Assembly: GCF_016703145.1 (NCBI RefSeq)
Contig: NZ_JADJCO010000005.1
Span: forward strand, 682,001 to 746,000
From: Ottowia sp.
GTDB taxonomy: Bacteria > Pseudomonadota > Gammaproteobacteria > Burkholderiales > Burkholderiaceae_C
Length of the DNA stretch: 64,000 nucleotides
Direction of reading: 5' to 3'
How positions within the stretch are numbered: position 1 is the stretch's first letter; each line of letters begins with the position of its first letter. Shown piece after piece: positions 15,023 to 23,900 of this stretch. The notes under the pieces were generated by a model that did not search any database, was not told where the DNA came from, and saw nothing but the letters and a program-made list of their open reading frames with translations. A program made the translations under genes and the position numbers.

Positions 15023-18000
15023 TGCTTGACCTCAACGACATGGGTGGGCTCTTCCGGAGGCTCGCGTGCCTCGAATTCGAGGCGTGCCTGCTCGCGTGCC
15101 AGGGCCCGCTCGGCCTCCCAGAGGTCACGCATCTTGTCCTTGCGGAAGATGCGGTCGTCGGGTTCGAGAATGAAGTCCAGCTCGCCGTTGCCGTCGACGC
15201 CCACACGGCTGAAGCTGTACTCGCGGTCGAATTCAGGCCGAAGTGCGCCGGCGTTGCGGGTGGGCATCGCGCTGACCAACTGCAGGTCCAGGTTGTCGCG
15301 CAAATAGCGCAGCACGGCACGAGCGCGGGTCTCGTCCATCTTTGAGAACGACTCGTCGCTCATCAGCAGCCGAAGGCTCGCTCCCTTGTCGAACAACTTC
15401 ATCCGGTTGGTCACGACTGCGGCGCGGACGATGTAGGCCGGTGTCTCGAGCTGGCCACCGGAGCCGGTGCCCCACGTCGACAGCGCGATGCGGCCGCCAC
15501 TGTCCGATTCGTTCCAGATTTCGTACCGGCGGTAGTTGCGATAGTCGGCGATGCGCAAGAGATCGCGACCCGCACGCTCCTGGTCCTTGTCCAGCAGCAG
15601 CGCTGCCAGCCGGTCGCGCACTTGGACGTGCTTCGTCGACAGCTCGGTCTCACCAAACAGATCCACAGTTTCCGGAGAGTCCGCCATCTCTGCGACGGCC
15701 CTGAAGAACCCGTAGTACTCCTCAAACTCCGGCTCCCACTTCGACCAGTCAATGGAAAAGCGGTCCGTGCCGAACTTCAGGTTCTGCAGCTCGCCGTTGA
15801 GCTGGCGCAGCGTGCGAACACCGTCATCGACCTTGGTCTTGATTTCGACGCAGAACTGTTTGGTGAACACGTCATGGAACGAACGCTCTGCCTTCTCGAC
15901 CTCGTTGCGGTTGTTGTAGAGGCCGATGCCCTCGAAGTCGGCATGCAGCGTACTGACGAACCGGCCTAGCAAGACCAGGGGGCCGTAGCAGGCGTCGAAG
16001 GCTTGGTCATCGTATAGGTGCGGCAACGCTGACTGGAAGCGTTCCTCGGGCTTCGCCTTCGAGTTGTAGTCGGCCAGCAGCTCACGTACCGCGCCTAAGC
16101 GGTTTGCCGGCAAGGTCTTCAGCTTGTCACGGCGGCTCGCGACGTCGGTTGCCGTCAGCGTGCCGGAACCCAGCAAGTCGTCGACCTGCTCGGACATCAC
16201 CGTGTACGTGCGCTCAGCGTTCACCTCGCACAGCCTTTTCAAGCGCTGAATCTGCGACTCAAGCTCAAGTAGACGGTCCCCGCGCTTGGCCTCGACGCCC
16301 TTGATGACTTTCTCGGATTCCTCCGTGCGTTTGTCCGCAAGCGCGATGGCCTTGGCAGCCGACTCGATGTTGGCGTCATGCTCGACCAGCTGTTTCTTGA
16401 GTTGCTCGAGCCGCGCCTCGAGCGCACGGACCTCTGTCAGATCAAGTTGGTCCAACGAACGACGCGCGTGGTCAATATCAGTCGCGGCGGCTTGCAGCGG
16501 CTGAGCGTTGAAGCTCGGTTCGTGCAACTGCGTCAAGCCGCCACGCAGGGTCTCCAGCGCCTTCTTCAGCTCGCGCAAGCGGCCGAACGAAGCTTCCGCA
16601 GCTTCGAGCTGCGCCGTCACCTCCCTCAGCGCCCTTTCTCGGGCCGCGCGACCGAACACGAGCTCACGCTTCTCGCCGACGAACATCGTCCGCGAGCCAC
16701 TGCCCTTGCCATCCTTGGTCAGTCCCCGGGCGGTCGTTCGGAGCTGCTGCGAGTTCTCCACCTTGATCACGGTGCCGTACTGCTCGATAAGGTAGGCCTT
16801 GGCAATCGGGTGGTCGGTATGCAGTTCATGAATGATGGATTCACGCGGCACACGACTCGCGTCGGCTCGATCCAGGCACTGCTTCCCCTGGATGACCTTG
16901 GCCCGCGAGCTCGCGCGGTGAAGAAGATCGATGGTGGCAGCCTCCCACTCCGGCTTCACGATGAGATTGAAGCGGGCGTTGTCGAGGTAGCCCTCAATGG
17001 CCTGCTGCCATTCCTCCGAGCGAGGTTCGACCAGGTCACACAATACCTGGACGTTGGCTTCGGGCAGTTCCTCCCGGATGCGATCGACGGCAAGGGCCGT
17101 GTCGCGGCTGTAGTTGCCACCGCCAGCTGCCAGGCGTCGCTTCCGTTCGGCCAGCTCGCTGACTGCTCGCTGCTCGGCCAGCAGTCGGTCGTCCAGCGTA
17201 GATTGCTCAGCGGCGATGGCCATCGAGACGCTGTCTGTGGGGCCTATGAGTGCGGCATGCAGCTCGGCCAACCCGATATGGGCGCCCTCGAACGCCGGCA
17301 CCAGCTGCAACAGCTTGGTAGGTACCAATTCGTGGCCGCTTGAGGCGTCAACCACTGCGGTGTGAAGCCGTCCAAGTCGCTCAAGCTCCGTGGCTGTGAG
17401 AGCCTGAGCAAGCATCTGCACCGACTTCTTCAGACGCGGAAACTGCTCAGGAACCGGCTTCCCGATGAAAGTCCGCGCAGCGTTCTCCAGCCGGCCTGCA
17501 GCCAGCAGCCCGAGGAGGAGCGCTTCCAAAGTTCCTTTGGCAGTGGAAGTCGCCGACCTGAGCTTGTCCTCCAGACGCTCCTTCACGCCGTGGGCTTCGA
17601 TACCACTCAGCTTGGCGGCCAGCTCAATTCGGCTGCGATCAACCCCCTCCCGCAGGGCCTTCTCGGTGTTGCGCAGCGCGGTGTTGCGCTCGACGATGTC
17701 GGTGTCGTCGGCAATCTTCTGACGCTCGCCGGCAATCCTGGCAGCGTCATCGCGCAGGTGCATTCGCGCTGCCAGCAAGTCGTACTGCACCTGTTCCTCG
17801 AATGCCGTGGTCGTGTCCGTGATCGCCGACTTCAAGGTGCGCAGCCGCTCCACGGTGGCGGCGATTCGGGCACCTTCCTCGCGCAGATTGGTCACTTGCC
17901 GCATCAGGTCGCTGATGCGCGTGATGCTCTCTTGCAGTTGCTTGCCGTCAAACTCCAGAATGTCGTCGCGCACCAGGTCGTTAACGGAGCCGATGGGCTT

Positions 18001-18663
18001 GTAGGCGATCGACTGGCTCCACGCCTTGGCGGCGTTCTGGGTCTCATCCCAATTCACACTCGTTCGGCCACGAAACCGACCGTACAGGGCGCACAGGTAG
18101 TCCTTCTTGTGGCTCTCATAGCTGGTGACCTTGCGGTACTTCGCCTTCAGGCGTTTGACAATGTCCTCGACGGCGACCCACTCGCTGTTGGCCGCGTCCT
18201 TGAGGAAGTCACCGAGAGTCAGCGCATCCTCATCGACGATGATGAGCTCTAGACGTTCCAGCTTGGCCATGCGCCGTTCGCCGGAGCCGTCCACGCGGGC
18301 TGCGGCGGCGACCACAGCAGTGAATGGTTTTGCCGGGCCCTCATTGGGACCCGGTCGGAACACCGCGGCCACGTAGCCATGAGCACCGTCAGGGCGCGAG
18401 AACATGGCGTACTCGGCGCCGCAGACAAACGACTCGAGTGTTCGTTTGGACTTGCCGCGCCGCTGGCCGGCCTGCACTTCTTCCTGGCCAGGGTTGTAGG
18501 CAACGATACCTTGGTAGGCCGCCGTCATGATCGTCTGAAGACCGTCAAGCATCGTGGACTTACCGGCGCCCGTCGGGCCGGTCAGCACGGTCATGTTGCT
18601 GAATTCGTAGTCACCTGGGGGCAACTGCCCCCAGTTCGCAAGCACAAGCTTGTCCAGCTTCAT
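15019..18663 (-). CDS. jetC: Wadjet JetC: SMC/MukB-like ATPase
   Basis: The protein has 1214 residues. A P-loop VLTGPTGAGKSTMLDG occupies residues 26-41; long coiled-coil segments flank a hinge region (around 530-680, including RASSRAKVIQGKQCLDRAD); near the C-terminus an ABC signature GTGSGGQ (about 1066-1072) and Walker B LLMSDESFSKMD (about 1099-1110) complete the ATPase head. JetC dimers form the loop-extruding motor of Wadjet. It overlaps jetB and jetD by 4 nt each. Length and architecture fit the family, and there is no frame damage despite its size. Confidence 0.92.
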   Translation of the reverse strand: MKLDKLVLANWGQLPPGDYEFSNMTVLTGPTGAGKSTMLDGLQTIMTAAYQGIVAYNPGQEEVQAGQRRGKSKRTLESFVCGAEYAMFSRPDGAHGYVAAVFRPGPNEGPAKPFTAVVAAAARVDGSGERRMAKLERLELIIVDEDALTLGDFLKDAANSEWVAVEDIVKRLKAKYRKVTSYESHKKDYLCALYGRFRGRTSVNWDETQNAAKAWSQSIAYKPIGSVNDLVRDDILEFDGKQLQESITRISDLMRQVTNLREEGARIAATVERLRTLKSAITDTTTAFEEQVQYDLLAARMHLRDDAARIAGERQKIADDTDIVERNTALRNTEKALREGVDRSRIELAAKLSGIEAHGVKERLEDKLRSATSTAKGTLEALLLGLLAAGRLENAARTFIGKPVPEQFPRLKKSVQMLAQALTATELERLGRLHTAVVDASSGHELVPTKLLQLVPAFEGAHIGLAELHAALIGPTDSVSMAIAAEQSTLDDRLLAEQRAVSELAERKRRLAAGGGNYSRDTALAVDRIREELPEANVQVLCDLVEPRSEEWQQAIEGYLDNARFNLIVKPEWEAATIDLLHRASSRAKVIQGKQCLDRADASRVPRESIIHELHTDHPIAKAYLIEQYGTVIKVENSQQLRTTARGLTKDGKGSGSRTMFVGEKRELVFGRAARERALREVTAQLEAAEASFGRLRELKKALETLRGGLTQLHEPSFNAQPLQAAATDIDHARRSLDQLDLTEVRALEARLEQLKKQLVEHDANIESAAKAIALADKRTEESEKVIKGVEAKRGDRLLELESQIQRLKRLCEVNAERTYTVMSEQVDDLLGSGTLTATDVASRRDKLKTLPANRLGAVRELLADYNSKAKPEERFQSALPHLYDDQAFDACYGPLVLLGRFVSTLHADFEGIGLYNNRNEVEKAERSFHDVFTKQFCVEIKTKVDDGVRTLRQLNGELQNLKFGTDRFSIDWSKWEPEFEEYYGFFRAVAEMADSPETVDLFGETELSTKHVQVRDRLAALLLDKDQERAGRDLLRIADYRNYRRYEIWNESDSGGRIALSTWGTGSGGQLETPAYIVRAAVVTNRMKLFDKGASLRLLMSDESFSKMDETRARAVLRYLRDNLDLQLVSAMPTRNAGALRPEFDREYSFSRVGVDGNGELDFILEPDDRIFRKDKMRDLWEAERALAREQARLEFEAREPPEEPTHVVEVKQ

Positions 18664-19328
18664 TGGTCGGCCCCAACCGTGGCTTCTTGCTCGATGACAC
18701 CGTCCGCGTCGAGCGCAGCAGCCAGAGCATCATTGCTCACGATGCCCAGGATGGTCGGCCGGATGGCGAGCAGGGCATCCTCATCTGCGATCGTGAAGCC
18801 TGCGGCGTAGCGCAGCAGACGGTGGCGCTTGAGCTCAGCCAGGAGTGCCATCTTGTCGGTGGAGCCGACGGGCAACGAGCGCTTGAGCTGGGTCTGCATG
18901 GTCGCTGCAAGTTCCTCGAAGCTGATGAGCGCCTCGCCCTGCGACTGAATGTCACCATTGTTGAGCTTGTTCTGGTACAGAAATCGCAACGCCAGCGCGG
19001 TCGCCACGAAGTCGGGCGAGACACGAGCGCGCAGGGACGGCACGGGCTCCAGGGTGTCTTGCGGAAGACCGTCGACCGCCGCACCCGGCGCGTAGAGCCG
19101 GTAGAACTGGTTCGTCGAGTCGTGGTGCAGCAGAAAGCCTGCGACTTCGAAGTAGTCCTCCAGGAGGGCTTCGACACGCCGGGCGTCGTCGTATAGAAGC
19201 TGTTCCGTGCGGTCTTCGTCCCGCACGATGACCCCGTATGAAAGCAGCCGGACGACGACTTCTCGGAAGCGGTCGGTCTTAATGTTGGCGACGGCAAGCT
19301 GGTCGCGCACTGCAGCAGAGATGCTCAT
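18660..19328 (-). CDS. jetB: Wadjet JetB: MukE-like subunit (DUF4194 type)
   Basis: The protein has 222 residues. It is composed of winged-helix-like segments (FREVVVRLLSYGVIVRDEDR, LLYDDARRVEALLEDYFEVA, HRLLRYAAGFTIADEDALLA), as in MukE-like kleisin-interacting proteins. It overlaps jetA and jetC by 4 nt each (ATGA), which implies coupled translation and fixed stoichiometry. It links JetA and JetC in the SMC complex. Identified mainly by size, helical pattern and position between jetA and jetC. Confidence 0.87.
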   Translation of the reverse strand: MSISAAVRDQLAVANIKTDRFREVVVRLLSYGVIVRDEDRTEQLLYDDARRVEALLEDYFEVAGFLLHHDSTNQFYRLYAPGAAVDGLPQDTLEPVPSLRARVSPDFVATALALRFLYQNKLNNGDIQSQGEALISFEELAATMQTQLKRSLPVGSTDKMALLAELKRHRLLRYAAGFTIADEDALLAIRPTILGIVSNDALAAALDADGVIEQEATVGADQ

Positions 19329-20755
19329 TTTTTGAGGTCGATTTCGTAGTCGTTTCCGCTGTAGACCATGTTGTCCATGCGAGTGGTCAACTTGCGGACT
19401 GTGAGATCGCTGCCGGCGGCGCCACGCGCAGCTTCGACGGCTTGCATTGCACGCAGGACATCCCGCGCACTTTCAGCGGGCAGCGCTGAAAGGCGGATGG
19501 GATGACGGAAGAGCCGCAGGTCGGATCGCAGCTTCTCAGCGACCATCTCGTTTGGAATAGAGAACACTTCGGATTCGGCGCGCGCCATCGCCGCTGCCAG
19601 GCGCTCTTCACGAGTTGCCCGTGGCCGAATGGTCACCGTCACCGCCTTGCGACGTTGTGTGGCGGAGCGCAGCTTGAAACTCGACGGATCGAGGACACGA
19701 ACTTCGGAAGTGGCCAGCTGTTCCCCGATTCGCGCCAGCAGCGCTTCCTGTTCCGTATCGGACGACTCGGCCAGCTTCTGGATGGCCGCGAGGTACGAGT
19801 GCCGCGTCTGGCCGGAACGCAGCATCATCGATTGCAGCGCCAGGCCTGTGAGGCGCTTGAGGTAGCTCTCCATCGCCTTCAAGAAACCGGGCTGCTTGGA
19901 CTCGCATGCCGCGTCGACGATGTCTTCGATGCGCCCGAGCAGCCAGTCATAGACCGACGGACCGGTGAACTCCTTGACGGCCCAATGGGCGACATCGTGA
20001 AGCTGCTCGTCGATCCGCTTGAACTTCTGCTCGGTGACGGCGCGCAACTTCTCGAGGTTCTGCCGGATGGCCTGCCGGTTCAGGTTGGCGTCGTCCGCCG
20101 TGAGCTGCTTGGAGTACTCGCGTTGAAAGCGATCCAGGAATTCGACGAACTCGCTCCACTGCGTGTGCACTGACGCGTTCTGCATGAGGTGGCGCACTAG
20201 CTGCTGGAAGTAGTCGATGCCTTCTGTCAGGTCCTCGATGACCTTTTCGGCGTACTCATAGGCGTCCATCAGGTCGTGCGCGTCGCCACGCGCCGAGAGC
20301 GCCGCATCCAAGGCGTTGCGGCAGCCGCGCATGTTTCGCTGACGGCTCCGGCTAGGGCGGTCCAGAGCCCACAGAGCTTCTGAAAACAGCTTTCCCGGGC
20401 GCGAGAACCGGAAGGCGGTGACAAGGCCGTGACGGTCAGCGAACTGCTCCAGCCAGCCATCGGCCAGCAGCGTGCGCATGAGCAGCGACGTGAGTTGCTG
20501 CGGGTCGTTGGCTTCAGGCTCGTTGAACTCGTCCTGTTCGGCCTCCGGAGCAGCGCGGTCGAGGTAGTCGCGCACGACCGGGAACAGAAGCTCCCGCAAC
20601 GCATCGCGGGTCATGTTGTGCGAGTAATCGGCGGTCGGCCCATGCAGTCGCTCATAGAGCGCGCGCAGGCACGCGACCACCAGCTCACGACGCGTGCCGT
20701 TCAGTGGCCGAAAGAACCGACTGCGGTCGCCTTCAAAGAAGACGCTCGCACTCAT
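19325..20755 (-). CDS. jetA: Wadjet JetA: MukF/kleisin-like subunit
   Basis: The protein has 476 residues from ATG20755, chosen because its stop-start overlap with the small upstream frame matches the rest of the operon; ATG20785 would add 10 residues. RSRFFRPLNGTRRELVVACL at the start and long helices (EYAEKVIEDLTEGIDYFQQL; ANLNRQAIRQNLEKLRAVTE) are typical of JetA kleisins, which bridge the two JetC heads. The C-terminus ends MVYSGNDYEIDLKK. First gene of the jet set, following druE by about 150 bp. Confidence 0.87.
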   Translation of the reverse strand: MSASVFFEGDRSRFFRPLNGTRRELVVACLRALYERLHGPTADYSHNMTRDALRELLFPVVRDYLDRAAPEAEQDEFNEPEANDPQQLTSLLMRTLLADGWLEQFADRHGLVTAFRFSRPGKLFSEALWALDRPSRSRQRNMRGCRNALDAALSARGDAHDLMDAYEYAEKVIEDLTEGIDYFQQLVRHLMQNASVHTQWSEFVEFLDRFQREYSKQLTADDANLNRQAIRQNLEKLRAVTEQKFKRIDEQLHDVAHWAVKEFTGPSVYDWLLGRIEDIVDAACESKQPGFLKAMESYLKRLTGLALQSMMLRSGQTRHSYLAAIQKLAESSDTEQEALLARIGEQLATSEVRVLDPSSFKLRSATQRRKAVTVTIRPRATREERLAAAMARAESEVFSIPNEMVAEKLRSDLRLFRHPIRLSALPAESARDVLRAMQAVEAARGAAGSDLTVRKLTTRMDNMVYSGNDYEIDLKK

Positions 20756-20871
20756 TCGTCTACCGCCCTTGAGTTCGAGCTGCATTCGGTCGGGATGCGA
20801 AGCTTCTTGGCATCGGTGCAGACCATGACCTCCAAACTTTTGGTCACCCTTAAGCCGCCACTTGAGTTCAC
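20752..20871 (-). CDS. Possible 39-residue coupled small protein between druE and jetA
   Basis: A GTG at 20871 has GGAGGG 3 nt upstream; the frame encodes VNSSGGLRVTKSLEVMVCTD and a further 19 residues, and its stop overlaps the jetA start by 4 nt (ATGA), exactly like the other joints in this operon. No family is recognised. A second in-frame ATG (20796), preceded by GGAGG, could make a 14-residue peptide instead. It may be a leader that couples jetA translation rather than a functional protein. Confidence 0.33.
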   Translation of the reverse strand: MNSSGGLRVTKSLEVMVCTDAKKLRIPTECSSNSRAVDE

Positions 20872-20908
20872 GATCCCTCCAGCACAGAGCCTGTACCTCA
20901 TTCGCGGC

Positions 20909-23900
20909 TCAGTTCGTGACGACGGCATGGAAGACGCGCGTATCGCTGCGCTCATCAAGCAGATAGTCGATGCCTCCTGTCAGGAAGTAGCGGTGCGTTG
21001 TCCCGCACCCGCTCTGGTCAACAGCGTCAAATGTGAGCTCGCGGTCATGGAATGTGCGGTTGCGACCCAGCTCCTTGACGAACGCCTCCCCCTTGAGGAC
21101 TCCTGATTCGTCTAAGACTCGCTCGATTTGGTATGCGACCTCCAGGCGATTCGCCACGTAGTCTGTGCCGTCGCGCTGCCGCTCCTTGACCTCCGAGCAA
21201 TAAACGTCGGCGCGCTCCATCTCTGACAGGTGACCCTTGAGGAACGTCAGCAGTTGCTTGAGACGTTGGCGATTTCGCTCAGTGCCGCAGTAGGGGTCCC
21301 GAACGACCAGACTCTTGACATGCAGTCCCTTGATGGCCGCAAAGACATCATCCAAGGGGCGTGGCGCACCCACGGCAAACTCCCACATACCCATCTTCTG
21401 CCCCTCAGCGAAATGCTCGGGGGCATAGGGGACTGCCGAGGCAAGCGAAGTCTTCAGCAGCTCGCGCGTACCGGCATCCATGGCTCCAAGCTCGGCAGGC
21501 GAACTGACCAGCCCGTCGAGCAGTGCTTGCACGGGGAAGGCTTGCCTCACCAGCAACGAGCCGTCTTCAATCCCGGCAAACACCCGCGGAATCTGACCTG
21601 CGATACGGCCATCAAGCTCTGCCAGCTCATGGATGCGCAGCTTGCCGGCCTGCATCCAGGGATACAGGTGCCGATAGAGCATCAAGGTCTGGTAGTCCGA
21701 GGGATGCCGGATGAGCTTGTTGACGATGTACAGCTCCATCTCTTTCCCGGACTGCAACCACGTCAGCAGCTGATTGAGCTCCGTCTCACGGTAACCAGCG
21801 GCCCCGGAGAGCGAGGTAGCGATGATGGAGATTGACGACGATGGCGCGAGGCGCTCAGAAAGTCCACTCAAGCTCGGCTTGGGCCAAGGCACGTAGTTTC
21901 CCGGTCCATCGGCGGTCGGACGTCCATCGAGCAGCGCCTTTAACCAGGTCAGGGTCTCCTTCCGGCGAAAGCTGTCCCAGTGCCGCTGGTTGCCGTAGTC
22001 GCAGAGGCATGCTCTGCATGCAGACTCGCAGTCTTGGGGGCAATCTAGTCGGCGCAACGCGCCCGCCATGAGCTCTCGGAAGCTGAACTGAGGCGTACCC
22101 AATCGGGCGCTGTATCCAGCCCCCCCAGGAACGCCGTCATAGAGGACGACCTCCGCGATACAGCCTGCGTTGGCGTACAAGCGATAGGTCGAGCGCAGCT
22201 CTCCGGCGTAGAGATGGAGCATGTCCGAAGCCGCCAGGCGGCATGCCTCGGCAACCGTTCGGGCTACATGCTCTTGAAAGCGCCGCTCGCCGGAAACGTC
22301 CTCCGAAGCCTCAGGCAGCGGCGCGAGGAACCGCAGGAGCCGTACGTCGGTGTTGAACATGTGCGCAAAGTCGACGCCCATCTTTGGCATGACTTCGGAC
22401 TTACATGTCGATCCGGTGCTCGGATCTTTGTGAACAAACTTCCGGGTCGCAGCATCGCCAGACTTGGGGCCTTTCTTTGCCGCGTCCTTGGTCTTCTTCG
22501 GCTTGGATGCCGGCTGGCAGTAGTTGCAAAAGAGGCATCTGTAGTACCCCTCCCCGTAGGTTCCGCGGTTGGTCACAAACAGGCTGCCCCGGAGGTCGTT
22601 GTCTTCCGAGCCGCGAGCCAACAAAAGGGCCGTGCTCAAGAACGGAAGATCTGTCTCTTGGAAGCTCTCCGGCCTGGGAGCTGCAATCAGCCTCGCTTCG
22701 TCGGCAGGCTTCACCCGGCGACGCGACGTCCCGGGGTCCTTGCCCTTGCTATCCGCGACGCTGGTGACGAATCCCTTTGGCTCCAAGAACATGCGCTTTC
22801 GCCGTGTCGGCTCAGCGTAGCCACAGTTGCTGCAGCCGTCCGGGAGATCCTGATGGGCATCGGCGACGTCAACGTGGAAGCACTCCGGGCATGCGGCATA
22901 CCAGCGAGTTGGCATAAAGGCCTTGGGGTAGCTGGCCAACCCAGCACTCTCCCAGATTCGGCCGTTGGCCACCACTTCTGCGCCAGGCGCGTACTCGCTG
23001 ATGCCAAGGCTCGCGTCTCGGTTCAACGAGACTTCTGCTTGGTTCTGGAAGCGGTTGAACGTGCTGCCGTCTTGCACTTCCAGCGTTAAGGAGTGCACCG
23101 GAAAACTGTATGTCGGGATGAGGCCGCGTCGAGAGAGCTCGTTGACCAGGAACTGGTCCATGTACTTCTCAAGCTGTTCCTTCCAGTAGAGAGCCTTCTT
23201 CAGCTCATCGCTTTCCGCAGCTGAAGTCTTCTTGGCGACGTAGGACTTGCAACGCTCACTGACGTCCTCAGCGAACTCCTTCAGCCGGCCGACGATCGAA
23301 CTCCTCAGGTAGGGCCCGCGACAAACGATCGAGCGGAAGTCGGCCGGCAGCGTGTCTCCCAGCGCCTCTGCCTCTGCGAACGCCTTCGAGCCAGACTCTC
23401 CCTCGACCCATGCGTTCAGCTTGTCGTAGAACTCCTCCTTGGCTTTGTCATGCAACACTTCGCCGAAGAGGTGTTTCAGCGACGGGGCATTCACATCAGT
23501 CTTGCTAAGGGCATGCCGCAAGAATGAAGACAGGACGACGGACATTTGATGCCGAAGGAACAACTCCGCATTGCCAAGGTTGATGAATGGCGTCGTAGGC
23601 GAAGAAGTCAGGTACTCCTTCAGCTCTCGGAAGACAATCTGGTCGTAGTTCGTGTTCCTAGCGACAGTGACACAGAACGGTGCAGCCTGAGCCCGGCGTC
23701 CGGCGCGGCCGGTTCGCTGCTGGTAGTTGGCGATGCCGGGCGGGACGTTCAGGTTCACAACCGCCTCAAGGTCTCCAAGGTCGACCCCCATCTCCATGGT
23801 GGTGGTGCAACTCAGCAGGTTGATGCGTCGCTCTGCAAACTCACGCTCAATTTCTTCGCGGAGCTCGGTCGACAGGGAAGCTGTGTGCTCTCTCGCACGC

